This document shows, piece after piece, positions 1 through 9,227 of a stretch of DNA of 64,000 nt. The notes under the pieces are model-generated. The model saw only the letters and a program-made list of their open reading frames with translations, was not told the DNA's origin and did not search any database. Made by a program: the position numbers and the translations under genes. Every line of letters begins with the position of its first letter. Within the stretch, counting starts at the first letter, position 1. Location of the stretch: the NCBI GenBank assembly GCA_947258705.1, contig CAMYJA010000004.1, forward strand, positions 81,079-145,078, given 5' to 3'. Source of the stretch: an uncultured Hyphomicrobiaceae bacterium. GTDB taxonomy: Bacteria; Pseudomonadota; Alphaproteobacteria; Rhizobiales; CAMYJA01.

Positions 1-1181
1 GCGAGGAAGGCAATATCGGCATCGATGGTGAATTCGGTTCCCTCGATTTTCTGGAACTTATCGTCGACACGGACGCAATGAAGGTGTTCGAGCTGTCCAT
101 TGCTGCCTGAAAACCGCTCGGTCATTATGGAGAACTGCCTCTCGGCACCTTCCGCCTGGCTCGAGGAGATTCTGAATTTCTGGGGCCAGTGAGGCCAGAC
201 CAGCGCCTTGTTTTCATGTTCAGGCGGCATCGGCATGATTTCGAGCTGGGCGACGCTGATGGCGCCCTGGCGGAATGACGTGCCGATACAGTCCGAACCG
301 GTATCGCCACCACCGATCACGACGACCTTCTTGTCGGTTGCGGTGATGGGCCGGACATCGCCAACGGGCTCGCCGGCGTTTTTGCGGTTTTGCTGCGTCA
401 GGAAATCCATGGCGAAATGCACACCGCTCAGGTCCCGACCTTCGACGGGCAAATCCCGCGGCTTTTCAGAACCGCCGCTCAACAGGATCGCGTCGAACTC
501 AGCTTCCAGATCCAGTGCCGATTTGTCGACGCCGATATGGGTATTGCAGTGAAATGAAACGCCTTCTTCCTGCATCTGCCCGACGCGCTGGTCGATGAGT
601 TTCTTGTCCATTTTAAAGTCCGGGATGCCGTAAGCAAGCAGGCCGCCGGGTTTGGCGTGTTTCTCGAAAACATGGACTTCATGACCGGCACGGGCCAATT
701 GCTGTGCGCTGGCGAGCCCCGCGGGACCGGCGCCGACGATGGCAACGCGCTTGCCGCTCTTGCGGGTGGGCGGCTGCGGCCTGATCCAGCCCTGCTCCCA
801 TCCACGATCGACTATGGCGCATTCGATGGTCTTGATGGTGACGGGGATATCTTCGAGGTTCAGGGTGCAGGACTCCTCGCAGGGTGCGGGGCATATGCGC
901 CCGGTGAATTCGGGAAAATTATTGGTCGAGTGAAGATTGCGGCAGGCTTCCTCCCAGTCCTCGTTATAGACGAGGTCGTTCCAGTCGGGAATCTGGTTGT
1001 TGACGGGGCAGCCATTGTGGCAATAGGGAATGCCGCAATCCATGCACCGGGCCGCCTGTGAAATCACCTGATCGCCGGACAGGGGGATGACGAATTCATC
1101 GAAATGCCGGATGCGATCCGCCGCAGGCTTGTAGGTGCGATCCTGCCGCTCGATTTCCAGAAATCCAGTTATTTTACCCAT
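1..1181 (-). CDS. gltD: Glutamate synthase small (beta) subunit, 3' end outside the window
   Basis: The first 393 residues are present and the C-terminus lies beyond position 1. The product is the NADPH-oxidising, FAD-containing subunit that feeds electrons to GltB to make glutamate from glutamine and 2-oxoglutarate in the cytosol. Reading the minus strand from the ATG at 1179-1181 gives an N-terminus starting [13 protein letters not shown]. Two cysteine clusters for 4Fe-4S centres follow ([14 protein letters not shown], and a second ending CPAPCEESC). Next come the FAD dinucleotide motif [10 protein letters not shown] and the pyridine-nucleotide motif GGGDTGSDC. It lies 154 bp downstream of gltB on the same strand, the usual gltBD order. 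The gap holds no gene. Identification is firm; only the end is unseen. Confidence 0.95.
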   Translation of the reverse strand, partial: MGKITGFLEIERQDRTYKPAADRIRHFDEFVIPLSGDQVISQAARCMDCGIPYCHNGCPVNNQIPDWNDLVYNEDWEEACRNLHSTNNFPEFTGRICPAPCEESCTLNLEDIPVTIKTIECAIVDRGWEQGWIRPQPPTRKSGKRVAIVGAGPAGLASAQQLARAGHEVHVFEKHAKPGGLLAYGIPDFKMDKKLIDQRVGQMQEEGVSFHCNTHIGVDKSALDLEAEFDAILLSGGSEKPRDLPVEGRDLSGVHFAMDFLTQQNRKNAGEPVGDVRPITATDKKVVVIGGGDTGSDCIGTSFRQGAISVAQLEIMPMPPEHENKALVWPHWPQKFRISSSQAEGAERQFSIMTERFSGSNGQLEHLHCVRVDDKFQKIEGTEFTIDADIAFL

Positions 1182-1335
1182 TGTCTTCCAGAATCCCTCT
1201 AGATTTCGGCCAGCATGCCCTTGACATGACGGCGGCGCGCACGGTTGCGTTCATTGCATGTCCGCGACATGACGGTTCAGGTCCCCGTTCCGTTTTCCGC
1301 CGGATAGAGGCGCTCTTGTTGCAATCTGTCATCTT

Positions 1336-4300
1336 TTATTCACCGGCTTCCGGCAGGCCGATTTCAAGCTCGCCAAGCCCCGTCGTGTCGGCAGCCTGAT
1401 GGCGCTCCATCTCTTCGAGCGCGCGGCGGTATTCGACCGGCATGACTTTCACGAATTTCGGCAGATAGGTTTCCCAGTCGTTCAATATTTCCCTGGCTTT
1501 TGCGGAATTGGTGTAATGCATGTGTTTTTCGATCAGCTGTTGCAGGCGCTCGGCATCGAAGCGCGTCATGTCACGCATGACGTCGACCAGGCCGTGGGAC
1601 TCGAGATCACCGCCCTGATGCGCACGCTGTTCCATGATGTCCTCTTCCGCCTGTATAGGCTCGAGATCGACCATCGCCATATTGCAGCGCCTTTCGAAAT
1701 CGCCTTCCATGTCGAGGACATAGGCGATGCCGCCGGACATGCCGGCTGCGAAATTCCGGCCGGTAGCGCCAAGAACAATGACAATTCCGCCAGTCATGTA
1801 TTCGCAGCCATGATCGCCAACGCCTTCGACGACGGCGATCGCACCGGAGTTGCGAACGGCGAAGCGTTCACCGGCGATGCCGCGGAAATAGCATTCGCCG
1901 CTGATGGCGCCATAGAGCACCGTATTGCCGACTATCATGCTTTCTTCGGGTACGATCCCGGTTTCAATCGGGGGGCGGACGATCAGGCGGCCGCCCGAAA
2001 GACCTTTGCCGACATAGTCATTACCCTCGCCGATAAGGTCGAGTGTCACGCCTGAGGAAACCCAGGCGCCAAAGCTTTGCCCCGACGTTCCGCGCAAAGT
2101 GATCCATATGGTGTCTTCCGGCAGGCCGGCATGTCCATAGAGTTTGGCGATACGGCCGGACAGCATGGCGCCGGTGGTGCGGTCGGTGTTGCTGATCTCC
2201 ATATCAAGCTTCACCGGCTCATTGTTGTCGAGGGCGGGTTTGCACAGCTCGATCAGTTTATTGTCGAGCACCCTGTCGAGGCCGTGATCCTGGCGCCCCG
2301 AATTAAAGGTGGCGACTTCAGGCCCCATATCGGGCTTGTGAAAAAGGCGTTCGAAATTCAGTCCGCTGGCCTTCCAATGGGAAATCGCCTTGTCCTTATC
2401 GAGATATTGCGTCTCGCCGATCATTTCATCGATGGAGCGCACGCCCATTGCAGCCATCAATTTGCGGGCTTCTTCGGCGACGAAGAAGAAATAGTTGATG
2501 ACATGTTCCGGCTTGCCGCGAAAACGCTTTCTCAGAACGGGATCCTGGGTGGCGATGCCGACAGGGCAGGTGTTGAGATGGCATTTGCGCATCATCAAAC
2601 AGCCCGTTGCGATCAATGGCGCGGTGGCAAACCCATATTCATCGGCTCCGAGAAGCGCTGCGACAACGACATCGCGGCCGGTACGCAGACCGCCATCGAC
2701 CTGAACGGAAATGCGGCCCCTCAGGTCGTTCAGGACAAGTGTCTGGTGGGTTTCAGCCAGGCCGATTTCCCACGGGCCGCCGGCATGTTTGATGGAGGTC
2801 AGCGGAGAGGCTCCGGTGCCGCCGTCGTAACCGGCGATGGTGACATGATCCGCGCGCGCTTTCGAAACGCCGGCAGCGACGGTGCCGACACCAAACTCGG
2901 CGCCCAGCTTGACGCTGACATCAGCCTCGGGATTGGTATTTTTTAGATCGAAAATAAGCTGCGCGAGATCTTCAATCGAGTAGATGTCGTGATGGGGAGG
3001 CGGGGAAATCAGCCCGACGCCCTTGGTCGAATGGCGCACTTTCGCGATGACCGCATCAACCTTATGTCCGGGCAGCTGTCCGCCTTCGCCGGGCTTAGCG
3101 CCCTGGACCATTTTAATCTGTATCATGTCCGCATTGGCCAGATATTCAGTCGTCACGCCGAAGCGGCCGGAAGCGACCTGCTTGATGGATGAGCGCATGC
3201 TGTCGCCATTGGGCATGGGGGTGTAGCGGTCGGCCTGCTCGCCGCCTTCGCCGGTGTTCGATTTTCCGCCGATGCGGTTCATAGCGATGGCGAGGGTGGT
3301 GTGGGCCTCACGGCTGATCGAGCCGAACGACATGGCGCCGGTCGAGAAACGCTTGACGATTTCGCTGGCCGGCTCCACTTCATCGAGCGGCACCGGCTCA
3401 AGGCCCATTTCTTCGGCATCTATTATGCGGAACATGCCCCTGACGGTGAGCAGCTTTTCATTCTGCCGATTCACCTGGTCTGCGAAAGCCTGATATTTAT
3501 CGGGGTCTTCTCCGCGAACGGCGTGCTGTAGGTCGGCGATGGAATCGGGGGTCCACATATGGGCCTCGCCGCGCAGGCGATAGGCGTATTCGCCACCGAC
3601 ATCGAGCATGGATTTCAGTGTCGGCGCTTCGCCGAATGCGAGGCGATGACGCTCAATGGCTTCGCCGGCAACTTCGGTCAGTCCGATTCCTTCGATGCCG
3701 GAATGAGTGCCGGTGAAATATTTATCGACGAATTGGTTTTGCAGGCCGATGGCGTCGAAAATCTGGGCTCCGCAATAGGACTGATAGGTGGAGATGCCCA
3801 TTTTGGACATGACCTTCAATATGCCCTTGTCGACAGCCTTGACGTAGCGCTTGGTGGCTTCTTCGAGCGTTATTTCCTCCGCCAGGTCGGTCAGGAGCAT
3901 TTCAATGGTTTCAAAGGCCAGGTAAGGGTTTATGGCCTCGGCGCCATATCCGGCGAGCGTGCAGAACTGATGAACCTCGTGCGGTTCGCCGCTTTCGACG
4001 ACAAGGCCCACGGACGTTCTCAGCCCCGTTTTAATGAGGTGATGATGGGTTGCCGAAGTGGCGAGAAGCGAGGGGATGGGCACGCGGTCGCGGTTCAGAC
4101 CCCGGTCCGACAGGATGATGATGTTAAAGCCGTCATTGACCGTTTTCTCGGCCTCCCTGCACAGGGCGTCGAGTGCTGTCTGCATGCCGTCTGCGCCTTC
4201 GTTCACCGGATAGGTGATGTCCAGAGTCCGGGTACGGAAGTCGTTGTCGGCGATTTCACCGATGGCACGGATTTTTTCTATGCCCGCATTCGACAATATC

Positions 4301-6033
4301 GGCTGTCCGGCCTCCAACCGCTTCAGGGTTGAATGACCTTTCCGGTCAAGGAGGTTCGGCCGCGGACCTATGAATGTGACCAGCGACATGACCAGCTCTT
4401 CACGAATGGGGTCGATCGGCGGATTGGTCACCTGGGCGAAGTTCTGCTTGAAATAGGTGTGCAGCAGTTTCGGCTTGTCGGAGAGGGCCGAAATGGGCGT
4501 ATCGGTGCCCATGGATCCGATCGGATCCTGGCCGGACTCAGCCATGGGCATCATGAAAAATTTTAAACTCTCCTGGGTGTAGCCGAAGGCCTGCTGGCGG
4601 TCGAGCAGGGGAATGTCCGACCGAGGCGCGCTGGTTTTTGCCTCGGGCAGCTCGCGAAGGAGGATCTGTCCGCGTTCCAGCCACTCGTTATAGGGATGGG
4701 CGCCGGACAGGTCGGCCTTGAGTTCCTCGTCGGAAACGATGCGACCCTTCTCAAGGTCGATGAGCAGCATTTTGCCCGGCTGCAGACGCCATTTCCGGAT
4801 GATGTTTTCTTCCTTCCAGGGCAGGACGCCCATTTCGGAGGCGAGAACGGCGACGTCGTCGGAGGTGACGAAATAGCGGGCCGGGCGCAGGCCGTTTCGG
4901 TCGAGCGTGGCGCCTATCTGACGGCCGTCGGTGAAGGCGACCGCGGCGGGGCCGTCCCATGGCTCCATGAGCGCGGCGTGATATTCGTAGAATGCCCGCC
5001 TCTGGTCGTCCATCAGCGGATTGCCGGCCCAGGCTTCGGGGATCAGCAGCATCATGGCGTGGGCCATGGAATAACCGCCGCGGACCAGAAGCTCGAGGGC
5101 GTTATCGAAACAGGCGGAATCGGACTGACCTTCAGGGATCAGGGGCCAGAGCTTTTTCAGATCGTCGCCGATGATGCCGGACCGCATGGATGCCTGGCGG
5201 GCCGCCATCCAGTTGACATTGCCGCGCACGGTGTTGATTTCACCATTGTGGCAGATCATCCGGAACGGCTGGGAAAGCCCCCAGGTCGGGAATGTGTTGG
5301 TGGAAAAACGCTGATGAACAAGCGCGAGCGCCGACACCATGCGCGGATCCTTGAGGTCACGGAAATAATCGCCGAGCTGGGTGGCGAGCAGCATGCCCTT
5401 GTAAAGGAGCGTTCGTGCGGACATGGAGGGAATGTAGAAAAATTCCGAGCCCGGCGGCTGCTCGTTGAGAATGCGCAACTCGATGACGCGGCGGATGATG
5501 AAAAGCCTGAGCTCGAACTCATCCTCTGTCATGCCGTCGGCGCGTGCGATAAAGACCTGTTCGTGATGGGGCTCGGTCGGTTTGACGGAATAGCCGAGGT
5601 CGGCGTTGTCGACGGGTACGTCGCGCCAGCAAATCACGGATTGACCGTGAGCGGTTATTTCGTCTTCGACGATTTTTTTTATGTGCGCGCGGGCGGTTTC
5701 GTCTTTCGGCAGAAAGAGCGGCGTGACGCTGTAGGCTCCGGCTTCGGGGAGGTCGATATTTTTTTCAACCGCCACGGCGCGAAGGAACGCATCGGGCATC
5801 TGGATGAGAATGCCGCAGCCATCGCCGGCCTTGGGGTCGGCCCCGACAGCACCTCGGTGTTCAAGGTTGCAGAGAATGCCCAGACCTTTTTCAATGATGT
5901 CGTGGCTTTTGCGGTTTTTCATCTGAACGACAAAACCGATGCCGCAGGCATCGTGTTCATGTTCAGGCGTATAAAGACCCTGGGCTTCAGGACGTCCTGC
6001 AATCGCAACCCGATGGTTCTCAGAAGAGCTCAA
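1336..6033 (-). CDS. gltB: Glutamate synthase large (alpha) subunit
   Basis: Full-length 1565-residue NADPH-GOGAT alpha subunit. Domain order: class-II glutamine amidotransferase from about residue 30 to 430, a central domain, an FMN-binding (beta/alpha)8 synthase domain (about 830-1220), and a C-terminal GXGXG beta-helix (about 1290-1520). The catalytic cysteine is Cys30 in HDACGIGF, so a 29-residue propeptide would be removed, as in the E. coli enzyme. The 3Fe-4S cysteines are seen as C-x5-C-x4-C in [15 protein letters not shown] near residue 1145. Translation starts at a TTG (6031-6033) preceded by an AGG-type ribosome site; no ATG lies in frame before HDACG. It is transcribed towards gltD. 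The long ORFs on the opposite strand are codon-bias shadows. Confidence 0.97.
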   Translation of the reverse strand: MSSSENHRVAIAGRPEAQGLYTPEHEHDACGIGFVVQMKNRKSHDIIEKGLGILCNLEHRGAVGADPKAGDGCGILIQMPDAFLRAVAVEKNIDLPEAGAYSVTPLFLPKDETARAHIKKIVEDEITAHGQSVICWRDVPVDNADLGYSVKPTEPHHEQVFIARADGMTEDEFELRLFIIRRVIELRILNEQPPGSEFFYIPSMSARTLLYKGMLLATQLGDYFRDLKDPRMVSALALVHQRFSTNTFPTWGLSQPFRMICHNGEINTVRGNVNWMAARQASMRSGIIGDDLKKLWPLIPEGQSDSACFDNALELLVRGGYSMAHAMMLLIPEAWAGNPLMDDQRRAFYEYHAALMEPWDGPAAVAFTDGRQIGATLDRNGLRPARYFVTSDDVAVLASEMGVLPWKEENIIRKWRLQPGKMLLIDLEKGRIVSDEELKADLSGAHPYNEWLERGQILLRELPEAKTSAPRSDIPLLDRQQAFGYTQESLKFFMMPMAESGQDPIGSMGTDTPISALSDKPKLLHTYFKQNFAQVTNPPIDPIREELVMSLVTFIGPRPNLLDRKGHSTLKRLEAGQPILSNAGIEKIRAIGEIADNDFRTRTLDITYPVNEGADGMQTALDALCREAEKTVNDGFNIIILSDRGLNRDRVPIPSLLATSATHHHLIKTGLRTSVGLVVESGEPHEVHQFCTLAGYGAEAINPYLAFETIEMLLTDLAEEITLEEATKRYVKAVDKGILKVMSKMGISTYQSYCGAQIFDAIGLQNQFVDKYFTGTHSGIEGIGLTEVAGEAIERHRLAFGEAPTLKSMLDVGGEYAYRLRGEAHMWTPDSIADLQHAVRGEDPDKYQAFADQVNRQNEKLLTVRGMFRIIDAEEMGLEPVPLDEVEPASEIVKRFSTGAMSFGSISREAHTTLAIAMNRIGGKSNTGEGGEQADRYTPMPNGDSMRSSIKQVASGRFGVTTEYLANADMIQIKMVQGAKPGEGGQLPGHKVDAVIAKVRHSTKGVGLISPPPHHDIYSIEDLAQLIFDLKNTNPEADVSVKLGAEFGVGTVAAGVSKARADHVTIAGYDGGTGASPLTSIKHAGGPWEIGLAETHQTLVLNDLRGRISVQVDGGLRTGRDVVVAALLGADEYGFATAPLIATGCLMMRKCHLNTCPVGIATQDPVLRKRFRGKPEHVINYFFFVAEEARKLMAAMGVRSIDEMIGETQYLDKDKAISHWKASGLNFERLFHKPDMGPEVATFNSGRQDHGLDRVLDNKLIELCKPALDNNEPVKLDMEISNTDRTTGAMLSGRIAKLYGHAGLPEDTIWITLRGTSGQSFGAWVSSGVTLDLIGEGNDYVGKGLSGGRLIVRPPIETGIVPEESMIVGNTVLYGAISGECYFRGIAGERFAVRNSGAIAVVEGVGDHGCEYMTGGIVIVLGATGRNFAAGMSGGIAYVLDMEGDFERRCNMAMVDLEPIQAEEDIMEQRAHQGGDLESHGLVDVMRDMTRFDAERLQQLIEKHMHYTNSAKAREILNDWETYLPKFVKVMPVEYRRALEEMERHQAADTTGLGELEIGLPEAGE

Positions 6034-6695
6034 ACCTTACCTCATCTCATCAATAATCAATCAGGTTCAGACCGATCCCGATCATAATTCAAGCACTGGC
6101 CTTGATCATGCGCACTCCGAGAGGCCGTTTGAAGTGACGGTGTCCCCACAATCATGCCTCGGCGGGTTCCCGCTTGCGGCATTGCAATCGACACTCAATA
6201 GAACGGCAAACTCAACGGCTGACGATCAAGGCGTTTGCTATGATAAATTCTGCACTTGTCTTTGCGGTCGCATGAGGCCGGGTCGTTTTCAAATTGTACC
6301 GCTTTTCGGCCGATATGCGTACGCGCCAGAAAAATGCCCGCCTCACGCCAAGTTGGAGCAGGTCATCTCTCCCAGACTATTATTTCCTCACCTAAAGGTC
6401 AGCTTTGCTGTCCTATTTATTTCGGCAAAGTGCCAGATTTTGCCGGTCGAGACAAGTTTTTGTCCGTGAAAATTCATATTTCTATGTTGCCGGTTAACCC
6501 GTAAAGCGCCGGAAACCTCGATTTTCGTGGGTTGATCGGGCGAATGAGCCCGTATTGCATGTAAATTCCTGCTCACGAACAGGTGAGTGCACTTTTTTGG
6601 GCTTATTTGTATACTATCTAGTGTTGGAGCGTCGGTTTAAACGTTTGTCAGGTCATGCCGACGTCGCACATCAAACCAGTTGATATGAGGATTTT
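6034..6695. other. Gene-free gap between gltB and the buf operon
   Basis: This 662-bp gap separates two divergent transcription units and must hold both promoters. No coding sequence with a ribosome site was found. Just before bufA there is an inverted repeat CGTCGG/CCGACG (6630-6635 and 6658-6663) and an AT-rich TTGTATACTATC stretch (6607-6618) that could be a -10 region. A convincing copy of the Caulobacter SigF-type promoter (GTAACC, then CGAA about 16 bp later) was not found. Confidence 0.4.
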
Positions 6696-7001
6696 ATGGA
6701 AAACAGTGTAAAAAAGACTTCTGCTCTCGTCGTTGCCGGTGCTTTCGCGGCGGCCGCCGGCATGGCAGGTTCTGCCGATACGGCTTCGGCGGCGAAGGAA
6801 GGTTTTGAAAAATGCTACGGCATTTCCAAGGCCGGTCAGAACGATTGCGCCGCAGCCGGCGGGCAGTCATGCGCCGGCACTTCGACGGTGGATTATGACG
6901 GTGAAGCCTGGAAATATGTAAAGACAGGCACATGCACCGCGATGGAAACACCGAAGGGCAAGGGCAGCCTCGAGGCCATTAAAGCCGAAAAGAAAGGCTA
7001 A
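6696..7001 (+). CDS. bufA: Bufferin precursor peptide (DUF2282, BufA1 family)
   Basis: A 101-residue exported, cysteine-containing RiPP precursor. It has a basic N-terminus, a hydrophobic Ala/Gly-rich stretch (residues 10-28) and a signal-peptidase site around TASA-AKEG (residues 29-36). The mature part carries the DUF2282 signature [15 protein letters not shown], then QSCAGTS and KTGTC, giving exactly four cysteines at 40, 51, 59 and 80. In characterised bufferins (Caulobacter) the four-Cys peptide binds copper in the periplasm after the MNIO enzyme converts the two central cysteines to thiooxazoles; by alignment these would be Cys51 and Cys59. The ATG has a GAGG site 5 bp upstream. It is the first gene of bufABCD and is followed by a strong hairpin that may set precursor excess. 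Family assignment is very firm; the chemistry is inferred from the family. Confidence 0.93.
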   Translation: MENSVKKTSALVVAGAFAAAAGMAGSADTASAAKEGFEKCYGISKAGQNDCAAAGGQSCAGTSTVDYDGEAWKYVKTGTCTAMETPKGKGSLEAIKAEKKG

Positions 7002-7030
7002 GCCAGGCGTTCGCCACAGCGCGAAGCTTT

Positions 7031-7054
7031 CGGCATCGCCGCCAGGCGATGCCG
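7031..7054 (+). promoter_or_regulatory. Perfect hairpin between bufA and bufB
   Basis: CGGCATCGCC and GGCGATGCCG form a perfect 10-bp stem around a GCCA loop, 30 bp after the bufA stop and before bufB. No T-tract follows, so it does not look like a full intrinsic terminator. A stem here could protect the 3' end of bufA mRNA or partly attenuate transcription, making more precursor than enzyme. The structure is seen directly; its role is inferred. Confidence 0.7.
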
Positions 7055-7103
7055 CACAAGGTCAGGCAAGCCTTTGAACAAGAACCAGCCTTTGGACAAT
7101 AAA

Positions 7104-7982
7104 ATGACAGATATTTCCAGCTGGTTGGAAAAACCGATCCCGGCACGCGCCGGGGTCGGTCTCAAGCCTGAGCATTTTGCTGCTATACTCGAGACTTTGC
7201 CCGATATCGGCTGGTTCGAGGTGCACGCTGAAAACTATATGGGTGCCGGCGGTCCGCCGCATCATTATCTCTCCCGGATACGAGAACATTACCCCTTGTC
7301 CGTGCACGGTGTCGGATTGTCGATCGGCGGCGAGGGCCGGCTCGATACCGATCATCTGGCGCGGGTGAAAAAAGTGGTCGACCGTTACCAGCCCGGATTG
7401 TTTTCCGAGCATCTCGCATGGTCGAGTCATGACGACGTGTTTTACAACGATCTTCTGCCATTGCCTTATAATGAGGAAACTCTTGCCACTGTCGTCGCGC
7501 ATATCGACCAGGTGCAGGATGCGATCGGACGGCAGATGCTGCTCGAAAATCCGGCGACCTATGTGGTTTACAAGTCGAGCGATATGGAGGAGGTCGATTT
7601 TCTCCGGGAAGTTGTCGCCCGGACCGGATGCGGACTTCTCCTCGACGTGAACAATGTGTTCGTTGCCGGGACCAATCACGATTATTCGCCCCAAGCCTAT
7701 CTGGATGCGTTTCCCATGGAGCATGTGGGCGAGATCCATCTGGCGGGGCACGCGGAGAGCGTGGACGATGCCGGCAAAGCGGTTCTTATAGATGCTCATG
7801 ACCGCGCACTTGTCGATCAGGTGTGGGCGCTTTTTGAGCGGGTCGTCTCAAAAGGCGTGCGGGTGCCGACGCTGATCGAGTGGGACAATGACGTACCGGA
7901 ATGGGAGCGGCTTTTCGAGGAAGCCAAAAAGGCCGACAAAATTCTCGAGGCCGCGCATCGCGATGTCGCCATTGCCGTCTGA
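7104..7982 (+). CDS. bufB: Bufferin-modifying multinuclear non-haem iron oxidase (DUF692, MNIO)
   Basis: A cytosolic TIM-barrel enzyme of the DUF692/MNIO family that oxidises cysteines in the bufferin precursor. Diagnostic stretches are [13 protein letters not shown] at the N-terminus, [65 protein letters not shown] and [11 protein letters not shown]. They contain the His, Glu, Asp and Asn residues that bind the iron centre in this family. The size (about 292 residues) is normal. The ATG at 7104 puts the conserved core close to the N-terminus; an in-frame TTG at 7074 with a weak CAGG site would add ten residues and cannot be excluded. The 3' end overlaps bufC by 20 bp, so translation is probably coupled. 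Confidence 0.93.
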   Translation: MTDISSWLEKPIPARAGVGLKPEHFAAILETLPDIGWFEVHAENYMGAGGPPHHYLSRIREHYPLSVHGVGLSIGGEGRLDTDHLARVKKVVDRYQPGLFSEHLAWSSHDDVFYNDLLPLPYNEETLATVVAHIDQVQDAIGRQMLLENPATYVVYKSSDMEEVDFLREVVARTGCGLLLDVNNVFVAGTNHDYSPQAYLDAFPMEHVGEIHLAGHAESVDDAGKAVLIDAHDRALVDQVWALFERVVSKGVRVPTLIEWDNDVPEWERLFEEAKKADKILEAAHRDVAIAV

Positions 7983-8733
7983 TATGGAAGAATCCTTCGC
8001 CAGGTCGCTGCTCGATCAGGAGGGCGTGGTTCCCGACGGTCTGACGAGCTATTCGGAGCCGGTGCCGCAGACGCGATTCAATATTTACCGGAATAATGTA
8101 CATGTCAGCCTGATCGACATGATGGCTGCGAAATTTCCCGTCGTCCTCAAACTGGTCGGGGAGGAATTTTTCCGTGGACTGGCGCGGGTTTACATTCGCG
8201 CCGAGCCACCGAAATCAGCTTTGACACTGGAATACGGGGCGGGATTTCCAGGCTTTCTCGAAGATTTCGAGCATGTTCAGGATGTGCCCTATCTGGCGGA
8301 TGTCGCGCGGCTCGAATGGTTGCGCCTGGAGGCCTATAACGCGGCGGACCGGGAGCCGCTTTCGCCGGAAGAGCTGGCCCTGATCGATCACGACCGGCTT
8401 GGCGAGACGCGATTTCAACTTCACCCCTCGCTCAGGACCCTGCGCTCCGATTATCCCGTGATGTCGATTTGGGAGGCCAATATGCAGGATGGGGACCTCT
8501 CGGAGATCGATATGGCGGGCGGCGGCGAAGAGGTGCTGATTGTGCGCCCGGGACTCGATGTCGAAATTTTGAAGATGCCTTCAGCGAGTTGTGATTTTGT
8601 CCGCGACCTCGGCTCTGGTATATCTCTTCATGAAGCCAATGCGCGGGCACTGGACGCCAATGAAGGATTTGATCTGCAACTTGTCCTCAGCGGCCTGATA
8701 CGGTGCGGCGTGTTTACCGGCTTCTCGAACTAG
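7963..8733 (+). CDS. bufC: Bufferin biosynthesis partner protein (DUF2063)
   Basis: A 256-residue DUF2063 protein, the usual partner of MNIO enzymes, thought to bind the precursor and present it to BufB. The N-terminal helical DUF2063 domain shows [45 protein letters not shown] and [16 protein letters not shown] sequence (here [18 protein letters not shown]). The C-terminal part would form the RiPP-recognition-like domain. The ATG at 7963 gives [18 protein letters not shown], matching the family's MSxLxxxQxxFAxALLD start better than the internal ATG at 7984. It overlaps bufB by 20 bp and is 38 bp from bufD. The assignment is strong; the substrate-presenting role comes from family studies. Confidence 0.92.
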   Translation: MSPLPSDMEESFARSLLDQEGVVPDGLTSYSEPVPQTRFNIYRNNVHVSLIDMMAAKFPVVLKLVGEEFFRGLARVYIRAEPPKSALTLEYGAGFPGFLEDFEHVQDVPYLADVARLEWLRLEAYNAADREPLSPEELALIDHDRLGETRFQLHPSLRTLRSDYPVMSIWEANMQDGDLSEIDMAGGGEEVLIVRPGLDVEILKMPSASCDFVRDLGSGISLHEANARALDANEGFDLQLVLSGLIRCGVFTGFSN

Positions 8734-8771
8734 TTGTTTCAGGACCAATATTTTAAGGGGACGGGCGCCGC

Positions 8772-9209
8772 ATGGTTAAACTCATTACATTTTTTGTCAG
8801 ATTATTCGAAAAGATTCCAGACGATCTGATTGCGATCATGGCACGTTTCGCCGTTGGGCTGGTGTTCTTCAAGGCGGGGCTCACCAAGATCGAGGGTTTC
8901 GCGCTCAAGCCAAGCACGTTTTTTCTGTTTGAAAGCGAATATACGGTGCCGTTGCTGCCGCCGGTCGTGGCCGCTTATCTGGGCACGATATCGGAGCTGC
9001 TTCTGCCAATCGCCCTATGGGTCGGATTTGGCGCGCGCTTCGCCGCACTGGCCTTGCTGGTGATGACGGCGGTCATTCAGATTTTCAACTATCCGAACGC
9101 TTACGGCATTCATGCACTCTGGAGCGTCGCGCTTTTGTATATTCTGATCAAGGGCCCCGGGCTTCTGTCAATCGATCATTTGTTGCGCAAAAAATACATG
9201 TCCAACTGA
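8772..9209 (+). CDS. bufD: DoxX-family membrane protein of the buf operon
   Basis: A 145-residue inner-membrane protein with four predicted helices (about residues 18-40, 58-80, 85-105, 110-130). DoxX features include MARFAVGLVFFKAGLTKIEG, TISELLLPIALWVGFGARFAAL and the conserved NYPNAYGIHALW loop. DoxX proteins are frequent fourth members of buf operons, probably linked to redox or quinone chemistry, but their exact role is not settled. The ATG follows an AGGGG ribosome site. Only 18 bp separate it from the following S9 peptidase gene. Confidence 0.88.
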   Translation: MVKLITFFVRLFEKIPDDLIAIMARFAVGLVFFKAGLTKIEGFALKPSTFFLFESEYTVPLLPPVVAAYLGTISELLLPIALWVGFGARFAALALLVMTAVIQIFNYPNAYGIHALWSVALLYILIKGPGLLSIDHLLRKKYMSN

Positions 9210-9227
9210 TGACAGCTTGAGCGGCCA

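Noticed and set aside
4696..6087. 463-codon open frame on the plus strand opposite gltB
   Set aside because: It is antisense to conserved gltB sequence, its translation has no recognisable domain, and such frames arise from GC-rich codon bias.
6034..6695. SigF-type ECF promoter upstream of bufA, as in Caulobacter
   Set aside because: A GGTTAACC sequence is present near 6490 but no CGAA box lies at the right distance, and no sigF/nrsF genes are in the window.
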